A stretch of DNA of 64,000 nt from Fratercula arctica (taxonomy: Eukaryota > Chordata > Aves > Charadriiformes > Alcidae), in contig CANTUZ010000002.1 in NCBI GenBank assembly GCA_947846985.1, positions 13,189,587 to 13,253,586 on the forward strand, written 5' to 3'. The notes beneath the pieces are model-generated. The model was not told the origin of the DNA. It was given only the letters and a program-made list of their open reading frames with translations, and did no database searches. Position 1 is the first letter of the stretch. The number at the start of each line of letters is the position of its first letter. Both the position numbers and the translations under genes were made by a program. Shown piece after piece: positions 14,234-26,700 of the stretch.

Positions 14234-14829
14234 TGTGATGGTTTTGGCTGGGATAGAGTTCATTTTCTGCATAGTAGCTTGTATGGGGCTGTTTTCCATT
14301 TGTGCTGAAAACAGCGTTAATAACAGACCAACAGACCATCTACTGCTGAGCAGTGCTTACACAGTGTCAAGGCCTTCTCTGCTTCTCACCCTGCCCTGCC
14401 AATGAGGAGGCTGGAGGAGCACAAGAAGTTGGGAGGGGACACAGCTGGGACAGCTGGCCCCAGCTGAGCAAAGGGATATCTATCCCATACCATACGATGT
14501 CGTGCTCAGCAATAAAAGCTGGAGGAAGGAGGAAGGGGAGGATGTTTGGAGTTAGGGAGTTTGTCTTCCCAAGTAACGGTTATATGTGATGGAGCCCCAC
14601 TCTGCTGGTGATGGTGGAACACCTCCCTGCCAATGACAGTAGTGACTGAATTCCTTATTTTGCTCTGCTTGTGCACACAGCTTTTGCTCTACCTATTAAA
14701 TTGTCTTTATTTCAACCCATGAGTTTTCTCACTTTTACCCTTCCAATTCTGTCCCCCGTTCTGCCAGAGAGCGAATGAGTGAGTGGCCGTGTGGGGCTTA
14801 GTTGCTGGCTGGGGTTAAACCACAATAGC
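14234..14829 (+). mobile_element. Solo LTR of an avian endogenous retrovirus
   Basis: This segment of about 595 bp starts with TGTGATGG and ends near 'ggttaaaccacaata', matching in layout an avian ERV LTR family as I remember it. Inside are a TATA-like box ('caataaaagctgg', about 14,509) and, after an R-like interval, 'cctattaaattgtctttat' (about 14,691), which resembles the polyadenylation region. A T-rich stretch follows before the 3' end. No gag, pol or env remnant lies on either side, so it is a solo LTR left by recombination between the two LTRs of a provirus. The 5-bp string 'agagg' occurs on both sides (14,229-14,233 and 14,830-14,834) and may be the target-site duplication. The exact 3' end is uncertain because its last bases have diverged from the usual CA. 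Confidence 0.8.
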
Positions 14830-16630
14830 AGAGGTAGTGGAAGGTGGGTTTAGATTTGTTCTTATTTCTCATTAGCCCACTCTGCCTAACTGAAAATAAA
14901 TTAAATTAATTTTCCCCAACTCAAGTCTGTTTTGCCCATGATGGCAATTGGTAAGTGATCTCCCTGTGTTTATCTTGACCCACAAGCAGATTTTTGTCAT
15001 GTTTTTCTCTCCCTGCCCTGTTGAGAAGGGGGAGTGATTCCTGTGTTTTTTTCTCCCATTGTACAAGATTAACTCAGAAGAGAATTGGGTTCACTGTTTT
15101 TTTTTTTTTATTTTAAAATTCAGGTTGTCATTTATATGTTATCTCCACTCCACAGCCCAATATTTCTGTTAAACTGTTCTTCCTTGAACTTTATAAAATA
15201 CTGATTCAGGCATCTAGGTTAATAAAACTAGAGCAGACAGAAAATTAAAAATGCAAAGTTAAAAAGTGATAGAAATTGTCTAGGTAGGTTTATCTCAGTT
15301 AGGAGGATAGAAACGTAAATGAAAGGTCCATGTTAAGGTGACATCAAAGAAAGCGTCTCCTCTTTTGATGGGTGAAAGTGTTATCAACTCCCTTTATTGA
15401 TAATATCAGGATTGCTTTAGTTCCAGACTTTAGTGTTATCAGATAATTTCACTGCCTTCACTACATTCCCTAGGCTGTATTAAGGTTGACTTTTTCTACC
15501 TTTCCCCTCTCCAGCTCACATCTCATCATAACTCCCTTTGCTATCTAAATGTGACAGAGAGAAATTTTGAAGAAATACTGTTTGGTGCTGAAATAATGAA
15601 AAAATTGAAATATTCTCATAGCCCTGTTGATTTGATACGTTGACAATTCATTTTGCTACCCAACAAATAAAAGCGTAACCTACAACTAGACGAAATCTAA
15701 CATTTTTGCTTTTCAAAGCAAGGTCTTATCGAAGAGAATATCTAACAAAATCTAATATTTTTGCTTTTCAAAGCAAGGTCTTACTGAAGAGAATATCTCC
15801 ACAGATGATTTTCTGAAACCCTGCTAAAATGCTTAATCTATGAAACAAACTTTGGGGAAGTTGTGGTGTTTCTTTTCTTTGCTTCAGACTGCTCTGAAGC
15901 ATAAGCTAAACTGCCCACTAGAAAATGCAAACTTTGCATAAAAATATTCTTCCTGAATGCAGAGTTTTTCTTGAAGTATCTCAGGTATCTGACCAAGTAG
16001 AAGATAATACCCCCTTTTTCAATACTCAAAATGAAGTTTTATACCTATACAAATGTACACATTTTTGTGTAAAATTTTCAGTAATGGGAGAAAGCAGAGA
16101 ATATATTATTCTGGATATATAAAAGTTCAGAGAAGTTACATGAGAAATGATAAATTATAAAGAAAAGACACCAAAAATTAGAACAGTATATAAACAGAGA
16201 GAGATCAATACAGAGATGAAACAGAATTTGGAGATAGTCTACTATTTTCCCTAGTATTAAATAAATAATTAAAAAAGGGACAAGGCAAGCTATTGGGAAT
16301 GACTGCACAGAAAATAATACGACTATGTGGGAACTGGAGGCAAAATATTTGGAATTTGGTACACTTTAATCAAGGAACCTGAATATTATGGGGTCTAGAT
16401 TTTGATACTGTCATTTTGGTAGAAAGAAAATTTGCATGTCTCGTGGCAAGATGCATATGGAAAGGCTCTGAGTTACTAGATCTGTTTGACTTCAAATTCA
16501 AGTAGATAGAAAAAAAAATCAGGAGCTCTTGTACAGTTTATTTCATGAGCACACTGTTTATTCTTGTCCAAGTGAATAACTCATATTTCTTTTGATATAC
16601 AGGAATTCAACTTGTCCTTTATACTACCAC
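14830..16630. other. AT-rich non-coding DNA
   Basis: No gene is recognisable. It holds the 55-bp tandem duplication listed separately and a T run near 15,099. Everything else is plain AT-rich sequence. Confidence 0.6.
15693..15798 (+). repeat. 55-bp tandem duplication with internal hairpin
   Basis: Two head-to-tail copies (15,693-15,747 and 15,748-15,798) begin 'aaatctaa' and differ at only a few positions. Each contains 'ttgcttttcaaagcaa', a 7-bp inverted repeat around a 2-base spacer. The small difference between copies suggests a fairly recent local duplication. Confidence 0.88.
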
Positions 16631-16850
16631 AGGGAAGGGAAGGGAAGGGAAGGGAAGGGAAGGGAAGGGAAGGGAAGGGAAGGGAAGGGAAGGGAAGGGA
16701 AGGGAAGGGAAGGGAAGGGAAGGGAAGGGAAGGGAAGGGAAGGGAAGGGAAGGGAAGGGAAGGGAAGGGAAGGGAAGGGAAGGGAAGGGAAGGGAAGGGA
16801 AGGGAAGGGAAGGGAAGGGGAGGGAAGGGGAGGGAAGGGGAGGGGAGGAG
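16631..16850 (+). repeat. (AAGGG)n pentanucleotide array
   Basis: The sequence is an uninterrupted run of the AGGGA/AAGGG unit for about 38 copies (16,631-16,819). Three 10-bp variants with an added G (agggaagggg) and a degenerate G-rich end follow. The plus strand is all purine. Because the unit contains no stop in any frame of either strand, it creates spurious open frames of Gly-Arg-Glu-Gly-Lys type (+) and Pro-Ser-Leu-Pro-Phe type (-), up to 158 codons. These are not genes. Confidence 0.97.
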
Positions 16851-18261
16851 CAAAAAGTAATGGAAAAAGAAAAAAACAAAAAGAAACAGAATAACAAGGC
16901 AAGGCAAGTTGAGATTTCCTTGTGTTGCACCAGGGTAGGTAAGACTTTGCTGATTTGTGTTTTGAATACATGAATTTCTGTGGTACCATCCAGGCCAGCT
17001 GCTCAGAGCAGTTGAGATGAGCCTATTGTTACTGTCAGTTTCACAGGTCAGACTCAAAACTCACACTACGGTGCAGTACGTTGTCGTCTTTCCCAGCTTT
17101 TATGACAACTCATTTAAGAGCAAATGCCTGTGGGACTGAAAGAGTAGCTGTTGCTTCTCGGTGCAACGCTCAGTACTTCAAGCTGTATGTGCTCTGTATC
17201 TGTTTCCCTACTCCTTTCTTTTCTTTTTTTTTCTTTTGACTCTAGTGTACCTCTCATTAGGATTTCTGTTTAACGCCCTAGGAAAGGCTTATGCATTTAT
17301 AAGGAGTAGATAATAGATGCATGCACTTCAGTGTTTGCCATCTTGGCTTCCCTTTAATGTAATTCATTATTCCGCAAATATACGGTACATAGTGCTGCCA
17401 AGTTAATTTGTACAATAATAATGAGCTATTAATTAACATCCAAGAACACATGTTTCTTCCAACAATTTGTGGTAATAAAGTAATTAATGAAATTCAAAAT
17501 TTCATTCTACACAGGAAGTCTGACTCCCATATTTGGAGCATTGGAATCATTTTCTCTGTCAATACAATCAATAAACTCCAACATTAATCTGCTAAAAAGT
17601 GTGGGGGAAACCAATATATGCATAAAGACAGTCTTGTAAAATTGTTGTGCAATGTGGTTCTTCTCAGAAAAGTTATATTACTTTTTTGGTTTATATCAGA
17701 AAACTTATTCAAAAGATGCTTCCAGCAATCAAAATGAGATTAGAATGCAATTCCCTACTCATTGGAAAAATTTCCATTTTTTTTCTCATCTGAACAAAAA
17801 TTTAACATTTTCTGACTCGTTGTACTAGTATATTATGTTTCTTTAGAGGTCTTTGAAATCCCAGAAACACAAATTGTGAGGGAAGTGCAATGCTTGATAG
17901 TCATACACTTTGCTGCTTCTTGAGACACTCCGGGAAAACTGTGGAGCATGGTGGTAGTGTGAATCTAAGGATTAAAGTAACACTTGCTATTTTTGTTGCT
18001 CAACCTGATCTGAACCTCAGCTGTCTCAATGGCACCACTTGCTTTTCTAGCAATGACAGTCTGAATGGAGAGGAGCTATGTGTGGCTTAAAGCAAGCATA
18101 ATAACAAATTATGCTCAAAATCTGTGCAGAGTCCATGAAGTTTGTACAAAACTTGGGTCTAACTTCACAGAGAATTCCATTAAGTCCAGTGGAAATAGGA
18201 CTGAACTTTCTGATGGAAAGCTCCTCCTGAGCTTTTGCACTTTGCAGAATGTTTACCATAT
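16851..18261. other. AT-rich non-coding DNA
   Basis: No gene is recognisable. A pyrimidine-rich tract lies at about 17,215-17,240. The open frames are short and unassigned. Confidence 0.6.
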
Positions 18262-19486
18262 GACCTGTCAGCCTTATCTCTGTGCCTGGGAAGATCATGG
18301 AACAGATCCTCCTTGAAGCTGTGCTAAGGCACATGGAGGACAGGGAGGTCATTTGAGACAGCCAGCATGGCATCAACAAGGGCAAGTCCTGCCTGAGGAA
18401 CTTAGTGGCCTTCTGTGATGGAGTGACTACATCAGTGGAGAAGGGAAGAGCTATGGGTGTCATCTCTCTGGACTTCAGCAAGGCCTTTGACATGATCCCC
18501 TACAATGTTCTTATTTCTAAATTGACGCGGGTGGACTGTTGAGTGGATGAGGAATTGGTTGGGTGGTTACATCAAGAGGGTAGTTGTCAATGGCTCAATG
18601 TCCAGATGGAGATCAGTGACAAGTGGTGTCCCTCAGGGGTCCATAATGGGACCAGGACTATTCAATACCTTCATCAGTGACATACAGTGGGACTGAGTGC
18701 ACCCTCAGCAAGATTGCAGACAACACCAAGCTGAGAGGTGCAGTTGACACGTCTGAGGGACGGGATGCCATCCAGAGGGACTTGGACAGGCTCGAGAATT
18801 GGCCCCATGTGAAACTCATGAGGTTCAACAAGGCCACGTGGGTCAGGGAAACCCCCATCCTGGGAGATAAAGGGATTGAGAGCAGCCCTACTGAGAAGGA
18901 CCTGGGGGGACTGATGGATGAAAAGCAGGACATGAAGCCAACAATACGCGCTTGCAGCCCAGAGGGCCAATACAATCCTGGGCTGCAAAATAAGTGTGGC
19001 CAGCAGGTCAAGGGAGGTGATTCTGCACCTCTACTCCACTCTGGTGAGACCCCACCTGGAGTACTGCATCCAGCTCTGGAGCCTCCAACATAAGAAGCAC
19101 ATAGACATGTTGGAGCAAGTCCAGAGGAGGGCCACAAAAATGATCAGAGGGTTGGAGCACCTCTGCTATGAAGACAGGCTGAGAGAGTTGGGGTTGTCCA
19201 TCCTGGAGAAGAGAAGGCTCCAGGGAGACCTTATATCAGTCTTCCAGTATCTAAAGGGGGCCTACAGGAAAGATGGGGAGGAACTCTTTATCAGGGAGTG
19301 TAGTGATAGGATGAGAGGTTCTGGTTTTAAACTGAAAGAGGGTAGATTTATATTAGATATTAAGAAAAAATTTTCACTATGAGGGTGGTGAAACACTGGA
19401 ACAGGTTGCCCAGAGAAATTGTGGAGGCCCGATCTTTGGAAGTGTTCCAGGCCAGGTTGGATGGGGCTTTGAGCAACCTGGTCTAG
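18262..19486 (+). pseudogene. CR1 ORF2 remnant (RT thumb and C-terminus)
   Basis: This is a broken copy of the CR1 ORF2 polyprotein, which in intact elements carries an APE-type endonuclease and a reverse transcriptase. Recognisable parts in order are the HG(I)NKGKSC region (18,369 on), SKAFD (18,477 on), the GVPQGS-like block (about 18,628), the catalytic block, and the C-terminal [20 protein letters not shown] segment. The catalytic FADD motif has become IADN (18,713-18,724), so two residues including one aspartate are lost. The longest unbroken piece is 128 codons (18,996-19,382). After it the frame shifts before the conserved KHWNRLP block. A stop consistent with the ORF2 end is at 19,484-19,486. 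Confidence 0.9.
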
Positions 19487-19569
19487 TGCAAGGTGTCCCT
19501 TTATATGGCAGGAGGGTTGGAACTAGATGATATTTAATGTCCTTTCCAACTCAAATTATTCTATGACTA
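18262..19569 (+). mobile_element. CR1 LINE, 5'-truncated and decayed
   Basis: About 1.3 kb of CR1, starting within the reverse-transcriptase part of ORF2 ('gacctgtcagcc', about 18,262) and ending in the terminal motif 'attattctatgactatat'. The wording of the 3' UTR ('gaactagatgatatttaatg') matches the subfamily of the copy at 59.55-63.33 kb, not the one at 27 kb. Many frameshifts and stops show it is old. No clear target-site duplication is visible, as expected for CR1. Confidence 0.95.
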
Positions 19570-22439
19570 TATATCTTGCCTGGTGTTGGCCTTTGTCTTG
19601 TATGTAAGGCTTCATGTTCATGAAGCCCTTTCCTACAACCAGTTTACTGGTACACATGTTGCAGGAGGTGGCTGTTGAGTTAAACCAAGACTTACACACG
19701 GAGAGGAAAGAGCAGACAGAATAGCAGCGGCAACCAGCCTGCTCTGTGCATTTGTAGTTCTGGGAGGCTCTGGTGATTCATCTCACTGATGTGAATACAC
19801 TGACTATTTTATTTCACCATAATCTTTAAGAGTGCTGTCCATGTGTAAGCTGCTGCAAAACATGAAACAAAACCTCTAAGTAGTTTTCAGTTGAGATAAG
19901 GGAGATATTGACAGGCAGATGGCGAAACACAGTAAGTCAGCATTTGAGAGTATGTCAGTGAGAGGGAGAGAGAGCAGGTCTGTGGAGGTTTTCTCTAAAA
20001 CCAGTTGTTGCAAAACACACAAAAGTCTTGGCAGAAATATCACCTAGGAACATCACACTGAAAAATGTGACTACTAAAGACATTTTTGAAAGAAGTCAAA
20101 CCTTTCTACATCTGCCCTCAGCCTTTCAAAGTCAACAGAGAGTGAAAATCGTTGCTAATTCTCATCTTTTAACCACTGGTCTAATCTATCTTATCTAAAT
20201 ACCCCATGTGAACTGTGTTTGAATGATGTAATGATGCTTGATATGTTAATCCTACATTTATTTTTAATTTAACTAATGATGGTTTATTGTTATGAAAAAG
20301 AGGTAGGTTAGTTTGTAGATGGTATTATTTGTTACCTTTTGTATCCAGGTCAGTGGTTTTCAATATTTATTTTTTTTTACTATTTGTGACCTCCCTCTTC
20401 TTTCTGTTTGAAATATCATGTATTGTGAACTACTTCTCTCAGTCAACTTCTGTGGGCCTCTTAGAAGTGCACCAAGAGTGCCCAGGCTGCAGGTTGGATA
20501 CCTCTGGTCACATTTTACTTCTTGTAATCATGCACTATGGAGGTATTTCCTTTTCAGGGGAAAAAAACCCCAAAACCACAAATAAACAAAACGAAAAAAA
20601 CACCTTGTGGCTTTTGTTCATTTTTTTTTTTTAAATTCAACTCCAAGGCTTACAGAGAAAGTTTATTGTTCATGTACTGTCATTACAGAATTTTTTTCCA
20701 TGTTTCCAGAAATGAATATTCTTAAACTTATGCTTGGTCTAGAATGTCCACTTTGAAGACAGGTAACACCTGTGGCAAATAAGTATGGATTTCAGAACTG
20801 AGATGTCTTGGTTATTATGTCTCAGTGTCTTCTTGCATTGCATAATACTGACACATCTCATCAACGTTTCCCACCAGCTCTGAAGAGGGGCTTCATGCTG
20901 GGTCATCTCCTTGTTGCCAACAAGTTCATACTCCTCTCAGGAATCTCCCAGTCCCAGGCAGGCTGTGGGCCAGCAAACATGGACAATATTTTTCCAGAGA
21001 GGTTTACTCTGACTAAATGTTGACATCTGTAATGAAGACATAAACATTTGAGTAGCCACCACTGTATGCTCTCTTTCTTGTCGGTGCAGTTCTAGCCAAT
21101 GCCACTTAGGACAGAATTTTCTTCAAACTAAAATAAGTAGAAAAAGTACATTACTTGGGAAACCCCAAACCCAGGGTGACACCAGCTTCGTGTGACTGTA
21201 TTACAAACACCTGAAGACAGGTGCAGGGATTCTTCTTTGCAACGCTTGCTTTATCAAGCAGCTTACTCTTGGAGCTCCTCTGAGTATTCCTGACTGCCTG
21301 TTGGACAGGCATAATCTCCTCCTCAATTAGAGGGGCTGCACCTGACCATCATCCTCACTCTGCAAGAGAGGGGACATGACATTCACACTTCCTCTTTAGC
21401 AGTCGGCTAAATCTACTTACACAATAATATATATTGAACCTGTACATACATATACTTATATACCTGCATTGAATATTTTTTTTAAAGGTTAAAAAAGAGG
21501 TATAGGCAAGATAAAGTATTATGAATGTAGACTTTGATTTTAGAGAAATTGTTTGTGAATGACATAGGTTGTCTATACTAGTTTGTTGCAAAGACTCCCA
21601 TTTTTCACAGATCTCACTGTCTATTTGAATGGATCTTATCCTTCCCAAAATACTGTATTCTCACACTAACCACAGCGCTGATGACTCTTAATTGTGATTC
21701 CAGCTCTGTGAAAAATGAAAAGACTATATGTGTGCTATGAGCTGTGAAGACTATCCTTTCTATTCTAAAAAACACTGCACTGTCAAATTACAGGTACTTA
21801 AAAACCTTAAAAATGGACAGAGGTAGTTGAGTGGTAAATAAATACACTGAAAAATCAAAAGCTGTTAAAAGGATATTGATATTGATGACCACATATACAC
21901 ACAATATAGACAGATGAAAAACTTTGGCCAAATGTTTATTGCTATGACAAACGATTATTTTCCATGCAAAAACTAATGCATACTGCTTTAAAATTAACCT
22001 CTTAGTAGCATGGCTGAAAGCAATAAAGACATGACCAGATGGTGCTCTTTCTTGAAAGCTCCTCGTTTTCCACTTATTTCTATGAACCAAAGGAATTCTC
22101 TGTATTTTCCTGGAATTATTTTGCCCCTCAAGAAATGGCTTTTATACCATTCTTTCTACACTTTTAGAATATTCAGGGATATCTGACTAGTTGCTTCTCG
22201 GCATGTGATTATTTTAGTTTTGTCCTTGTTTTTTCTGCCTGTTCCTGTCACTTCATCTTATTTTCTCGCTCTGCTGTTCCAAGGAAAGAGGAGGCAGGGG
22301 ATGGAATGAGTGCATGAAGGTAACTCCTCACATGAACCAGAAATATGCCATAATTCAAAAAGGAAAACAGCTGAGAAAGAATAAATCTTGTTTTAATGTG
22401 CCTGAGCTTGTATTAAAAAATACAGATGAACTGTATGCA
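19570..22439. other. AT-rich non-coding DNA
   Basis: No gene is recognisable. The best open frames are about 100 codons with Phe/Leu-rich composition typical of translated T-rich DNA. Nothing repetitive is recognised. Confidence 0.55.
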
Positions 22440-22640
22440 TATGAAATTTTTGATTAAAATGTCTCTTACCAGTCTGTCTCTTTAATTAAATAAAACCTGC
22501 TTGGTATTAATCAAGGCATAAAGAATTTATGCCCCAAATCCAGATTAATTAAAAGCCCAGAAGCTTGAAGAACAGACTGTGTATAAATACTAAAATAAAT
22601 CAATCTAAACATAATATTTATGGATTGGAGCTGTGTATTT
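22440..22640. other. Possible conserved non-coding element
   Basis: This is a cluster of homeodomain-type TTAATTA or ATTAAT sites ('tttaattaaat', 'tattaatcaag', 'gattaattaaaag'). It surrounds a perfect hairpin, GGCATAAA-GAA-TTTATGCC (22,515-22,533). Such arrangements are common in developmental enhancers in gene deserts. AT-rich DNA also produces these motifs by chance, and conservation cannot be seen here. Confidence 0.2.
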
Positions 22641-23559
22641 CAAAAACATAAATAATTCTAGGAAGTGATTTATGGTAGATTCGCTGTAGAAACACGTTGC
22701 TTATTAGGATATATGTAAACATAAAGTTAAGCAAACAGTTTAATTTCCAAATTTCCTTTCTTAAACACTTAGTTTTTAATTATAGTTCTATTTGTAACAC
22801 TTTCTGCTGGTTAATTTTATATCAAATCATGAGAAATGTACTCCTTAGTCTGCCATTTTAGCAAAAACCAAAAGGCTGAAAATCATCTCCTATGGTCCTG
22901 TAGATTTGACAAAGCAATATTAAAAAATAATATTTGTCTTTCCAGAGCAATGGAGCAGAACCATCTTCAATACTTTTGGTACTATTAGTAACAAATACTT
23001 TGGTTTTGGAAGAAAAATCTTTTGATTTTGGCCTAGAATTGATGTCTAGGCAGAAAATGCACATGAAAATGTTGTGAGACCTCTTTGAAAGAAGGGAGGT
23101 GATACTGCGGTCCAAAAGTAGCCTTTTTTTTTCGCACAGCAAGCCATTAATGCAAAAATGAATGAGAAAGCACAAAGCATTCAAGGGATTTCCTGATCCT
23201 TGCCCCAGTGGTAATTCTCTGCCTGTATTGACTGTGCCTCTAAATAGGAAAAGTTTGCCTCTGCACTGGCATTACAACCCCTTTACGTTTGGATGTGGAT
23301 CTGAGCTTCAGTGTCACCTAAGTCCCAGGACAGAGATTTGGAAAGTCTCAGTTTCAAGTGAAAATTCAGCTTTAAGCCTCATACTAAAAAGCCGTAATCA
23401 GGAGACCGTTCTCTTTCAAGGTTAGACAGAAAGGTCACAGTGGATGTTCCAGTCTCATTCCACTGTTAACTGCAATAGCCTGAAGATCTCATAACTCATG
23501 AAGCTGCAGAGATTATGTTCACACATTTACCTAATCCACTAAGTAACAAGTTGACGCTA
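22641..23559. other. AT-rich non-coding DNA
   Basis: No gene or repeat is recognised. Two opposing open frames (108 and 87 codons) have no recognisable features. Confidence 0.55.
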
Positions 23560-23790
23560 AGTGCCAGTTCGCAAGATAAATGGACTACTGTCTCCACTGA
23601 TACAAAAGATATTGAATACTCTGCCCAGAGAGCTGACTGATGGCTGCAATGGCTGCACAATAGTAATTTCTATGCGACTGCAAAATAATGCAAATTATTC
23701 TTTCAATTGCCAGCGCTTCTTATGGTAACAATGGCTGCCAGTTACCACAGCTGTGAAGACAATGCATGTCATTGCTATAGCTGTCAAATA
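23560..23790. other. Possible enhancer-like element with octamer site
   Basis: A perfect POU octamer ATGCAAAT (23,688-23,695) sits within the inverted repeat AATAAT-GCAA-ATTATT (23,684-23,699). The DNA around it is less AT-rich than its neighbours and holds several CAGCTG or CTGCAATGGCTG-like strings. This fits a transcription-factor-dense non-coding element. Function and conservation are inference only. Confidence 0.22.
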
Positions 23791-26700
23791 CCAGATTTAA
23801 CACCTGTTTGCTAATTTTGAAAGTGCACAGCATGGACCACAAAATAATGGCTTTACTTGTGATGGGATAGGAGTGGAAACCTTTGAAAAAGAAAGTTCAT
23901 ATACATAATGAATACATACATTTTCCTGCTGAGGCCACCTCTTTTTTCTAGTGTCTATTTCCTCCCTGCATCCACGGTAGTCATACTGCATGTTGTTAAA
24001 ATTATATTTTTGTTCCAAGCAGACAGGCCTTGTCTTCAATGAGTTTTATATGAGGAGATACAAAACCTGACCCAGCTTTTGCAGGTTGTTTTTGGTTCAG
24101 GTAACCCACCTGAAAGTCCTAATTTTTGACATCTGCCCATAACAGCTGGTAATGAGTATTTGGATTCTGAAAGTCTCTAGTTTTTAGTCTCTTGCATTAG
24201 ACTTGTTAATAAGGATAGATGGAAAGCAGGTGTGGCAGTTGTTGTGGGAGTTATTGGAAGACATAATTGCTTCAACTATTGTTTTAAGCTTTTCTTTTTT
24301 TTTTTTTTTTCCTTCTTCCTGCACAGTTTGTCCTTCTTGCAGCTGTCAGTTGCAGCTAAGTGGGGAATGTACAGCTTTTACATTTTCTTCATTATTTACA
24401 AATCTAAATGAATACATGGAGAAACTCCAGGATTAGATATTTTTAAAAAAAAATGTAAAAACTGAGCATTCAAAGTGAAGCAGCTGAGCTGAAATGTGTT
24501 AACACACACTGTTTAATCCCTTCAGAACTGTGATCTAACAGTAGCTGGGAGCCAGGGCTGCTTGTGCTCTGCTTCTGGCGCTAATATTTACAAGACACAG
24601 GCAAGTTGTTCAGGATCTGTCTACACTGCGCACCGCAGCACGGTGCCGAAGTCCCCAGCCATAGCTGGGTGCTAGAAGTGACAGTGGTCTGGAACGCTAG
24701 TTCACCCTGCAGAGAGCAATGAACCATCACGCACGGTCTGCATTAACCCGTTTTCAAACATTGCATGGCAGAAACAATTATGTCTCACCTCCTGATGAGT
24801 ACACACTAATGACAGCATGATTATTAGTGCCAGTACCAGACAATGGGGTACAGTATAAATATATATTCGGTTCATTTGATTTATTTTGACACCTCAGACT
24901 TTCATAAAACCCATCCAAAACTAGCAATGAGTTTGCTAATCTGGGTTTGGTTACTAATGCACAGATTAGAATCTGGCTTTGCAATGCAAAGTATGAAGAA
25001 ATTTTTAAAAAGAGAAACAGAATCTTGCCAAAGCTTTCTACAATAAGAGGCGTGCAAACAGAAACAGTCATTCTTTTGAGAGAGCTAGCTAAATGTTTTG
25101 TTATTTTCTATACAGTGTTGGGACCTCATAAGAGCAAATAAATATGAACAGTGTGCATCAGAAAAAAGAAAGCACTTCCTGTTAACAAAATAAAAAGGAA
25201 CAATTAGATTAAATAGTGAATGTATGGGTTAGTTTGAAATCTCAAGGTAAGTATCAGAATACCATAACATCAAATATCATTATAAATATTAATGAAGTCA
25301 ATAAGTGTTTTTGAAGCTGTTTCTCATTTCATTGTTCGTGTATTGCTTACATCAAGTATATTGAGTCATTTACCCAATATATTCAGGAAAAAAATTCTTA
25401 CATCCCTTGTAAGATATTGTGGCATGACATTTGGCCAAAGATATTTTAGCCCAGTGTTTTGCCAGATGCCTGGGGAGAAGTTCTGAAGTGGATGACAAAA
25501 CCATGTTCTTTTCCTGATGTTCTCCTAGCTCCTAACAGGTGTGACTCAGGAACTTCATGGTGCAGCCTTTCTATTTAATAGCCCCCAGTGGACAGTATTG
25601 TTGTGGAAATGTCCTCTCATTTTTTAATAATCACCCTCCACAACTGGTAACAAGAAATTTCATAGCTCAGGTAAACTCTCTTTAGTTTAGTCTCAACCTA
25701 TCATCTTCTAGTTGACTTCATGTATCCTGTTTATTGCGTTGGAGAAGACAATACTGTTCTTCCCTAACTGCTCTTTGCATGACATTTCGGATTTTATGAA
25801 GCTTCTCCAGCTTAAGAATCCTAGTTTGGTTCACCAGAGATGTCTCCTCATGCTTCTGACTCTCTTTGCCTTCCTTGTCTCTACCTTTTCCAGTTTTAGC
25901 ACATCCTGAGACAGAGAAACCATAATTGCATGCAGAATTAATTCAAGGAGTATATAAAATCAAGTCACTTACATAGTTTAGGAATAAAATCAGTATACTT
26001 AGGAAGCATCTTGCCTGAGACCATATTCTTGCCCTCTATTCCTTATCTTGTGTGAACAGAGAGAAAGACAACTTCTAAAAGCTTGACATTAATATTATTC
26101 ATCATATAAGCTTATCTTGGTTTTTTGTAATAATTGTTAATTTGTCATGTGACTGTTTAGAAATGGATGTCTCTTTTGCCTATCCTTGCTTCCATTCCAT
26201 AAAAAGTTAGATAAAGCAGAGAAATTAGCAGTGTGACTTCAGCAGCGCGCATGAGAAACTACAGTGGTGCTGGGCTTGTCTCTCATTGCAAAGGCAAGTC
26301 CTTGAGATTTCTCAGGTGTAAAGTATGGTAAGTGTGTGTGGAAAGGATGGATCTTCACATGTTCACCCCAGCCCCTGCAGTGGACCATGAATGATAGCAA
26401 TATTTCTCATGACTCCTCTTTGGAACACAGAGATTGTCCACGATCATACTGGCACTTTTGTTTTAATACCACGTATTTACCCTGTAAGTGGGATTATATT
26501 ATTTAACTTTTAGTTCTTTGCAGAATTTAGTTTTATCTGTGTATTCAGGGAACTCATATAATCCACACCCTTAAGTGCAGTGTCTGTCGAGCTGTCTCTC
26601 TGGGTTGCACTTCTGATGGCTGTTGACCAGAACTACAGGTTGACTCGAAGAGGGCGATACTGCTAAATCTAGTAGCACTATCGGGCTAAACATATTATTC

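Noticed and set aside
16581..17057. Open frames of 82-158 codons on both strands with repeated short peptides
   Set aside because: They are produced by the stop-free AAGGG pentamer array; the peptide repeats simply follow the DNA unit.
18658..19137. Minus-strand frames of 159 and 104 codons
   Set aside because: They are antisense shadows of the plus-strand CR1 ORF2 remnant.
24291..24326. Polypyrimidine tract followed by CAG, like a splice acceptor
   Set aside because: No exon-like sequence or donor could be supported downstream, and such tracts are frequent in AT-rich DNA.
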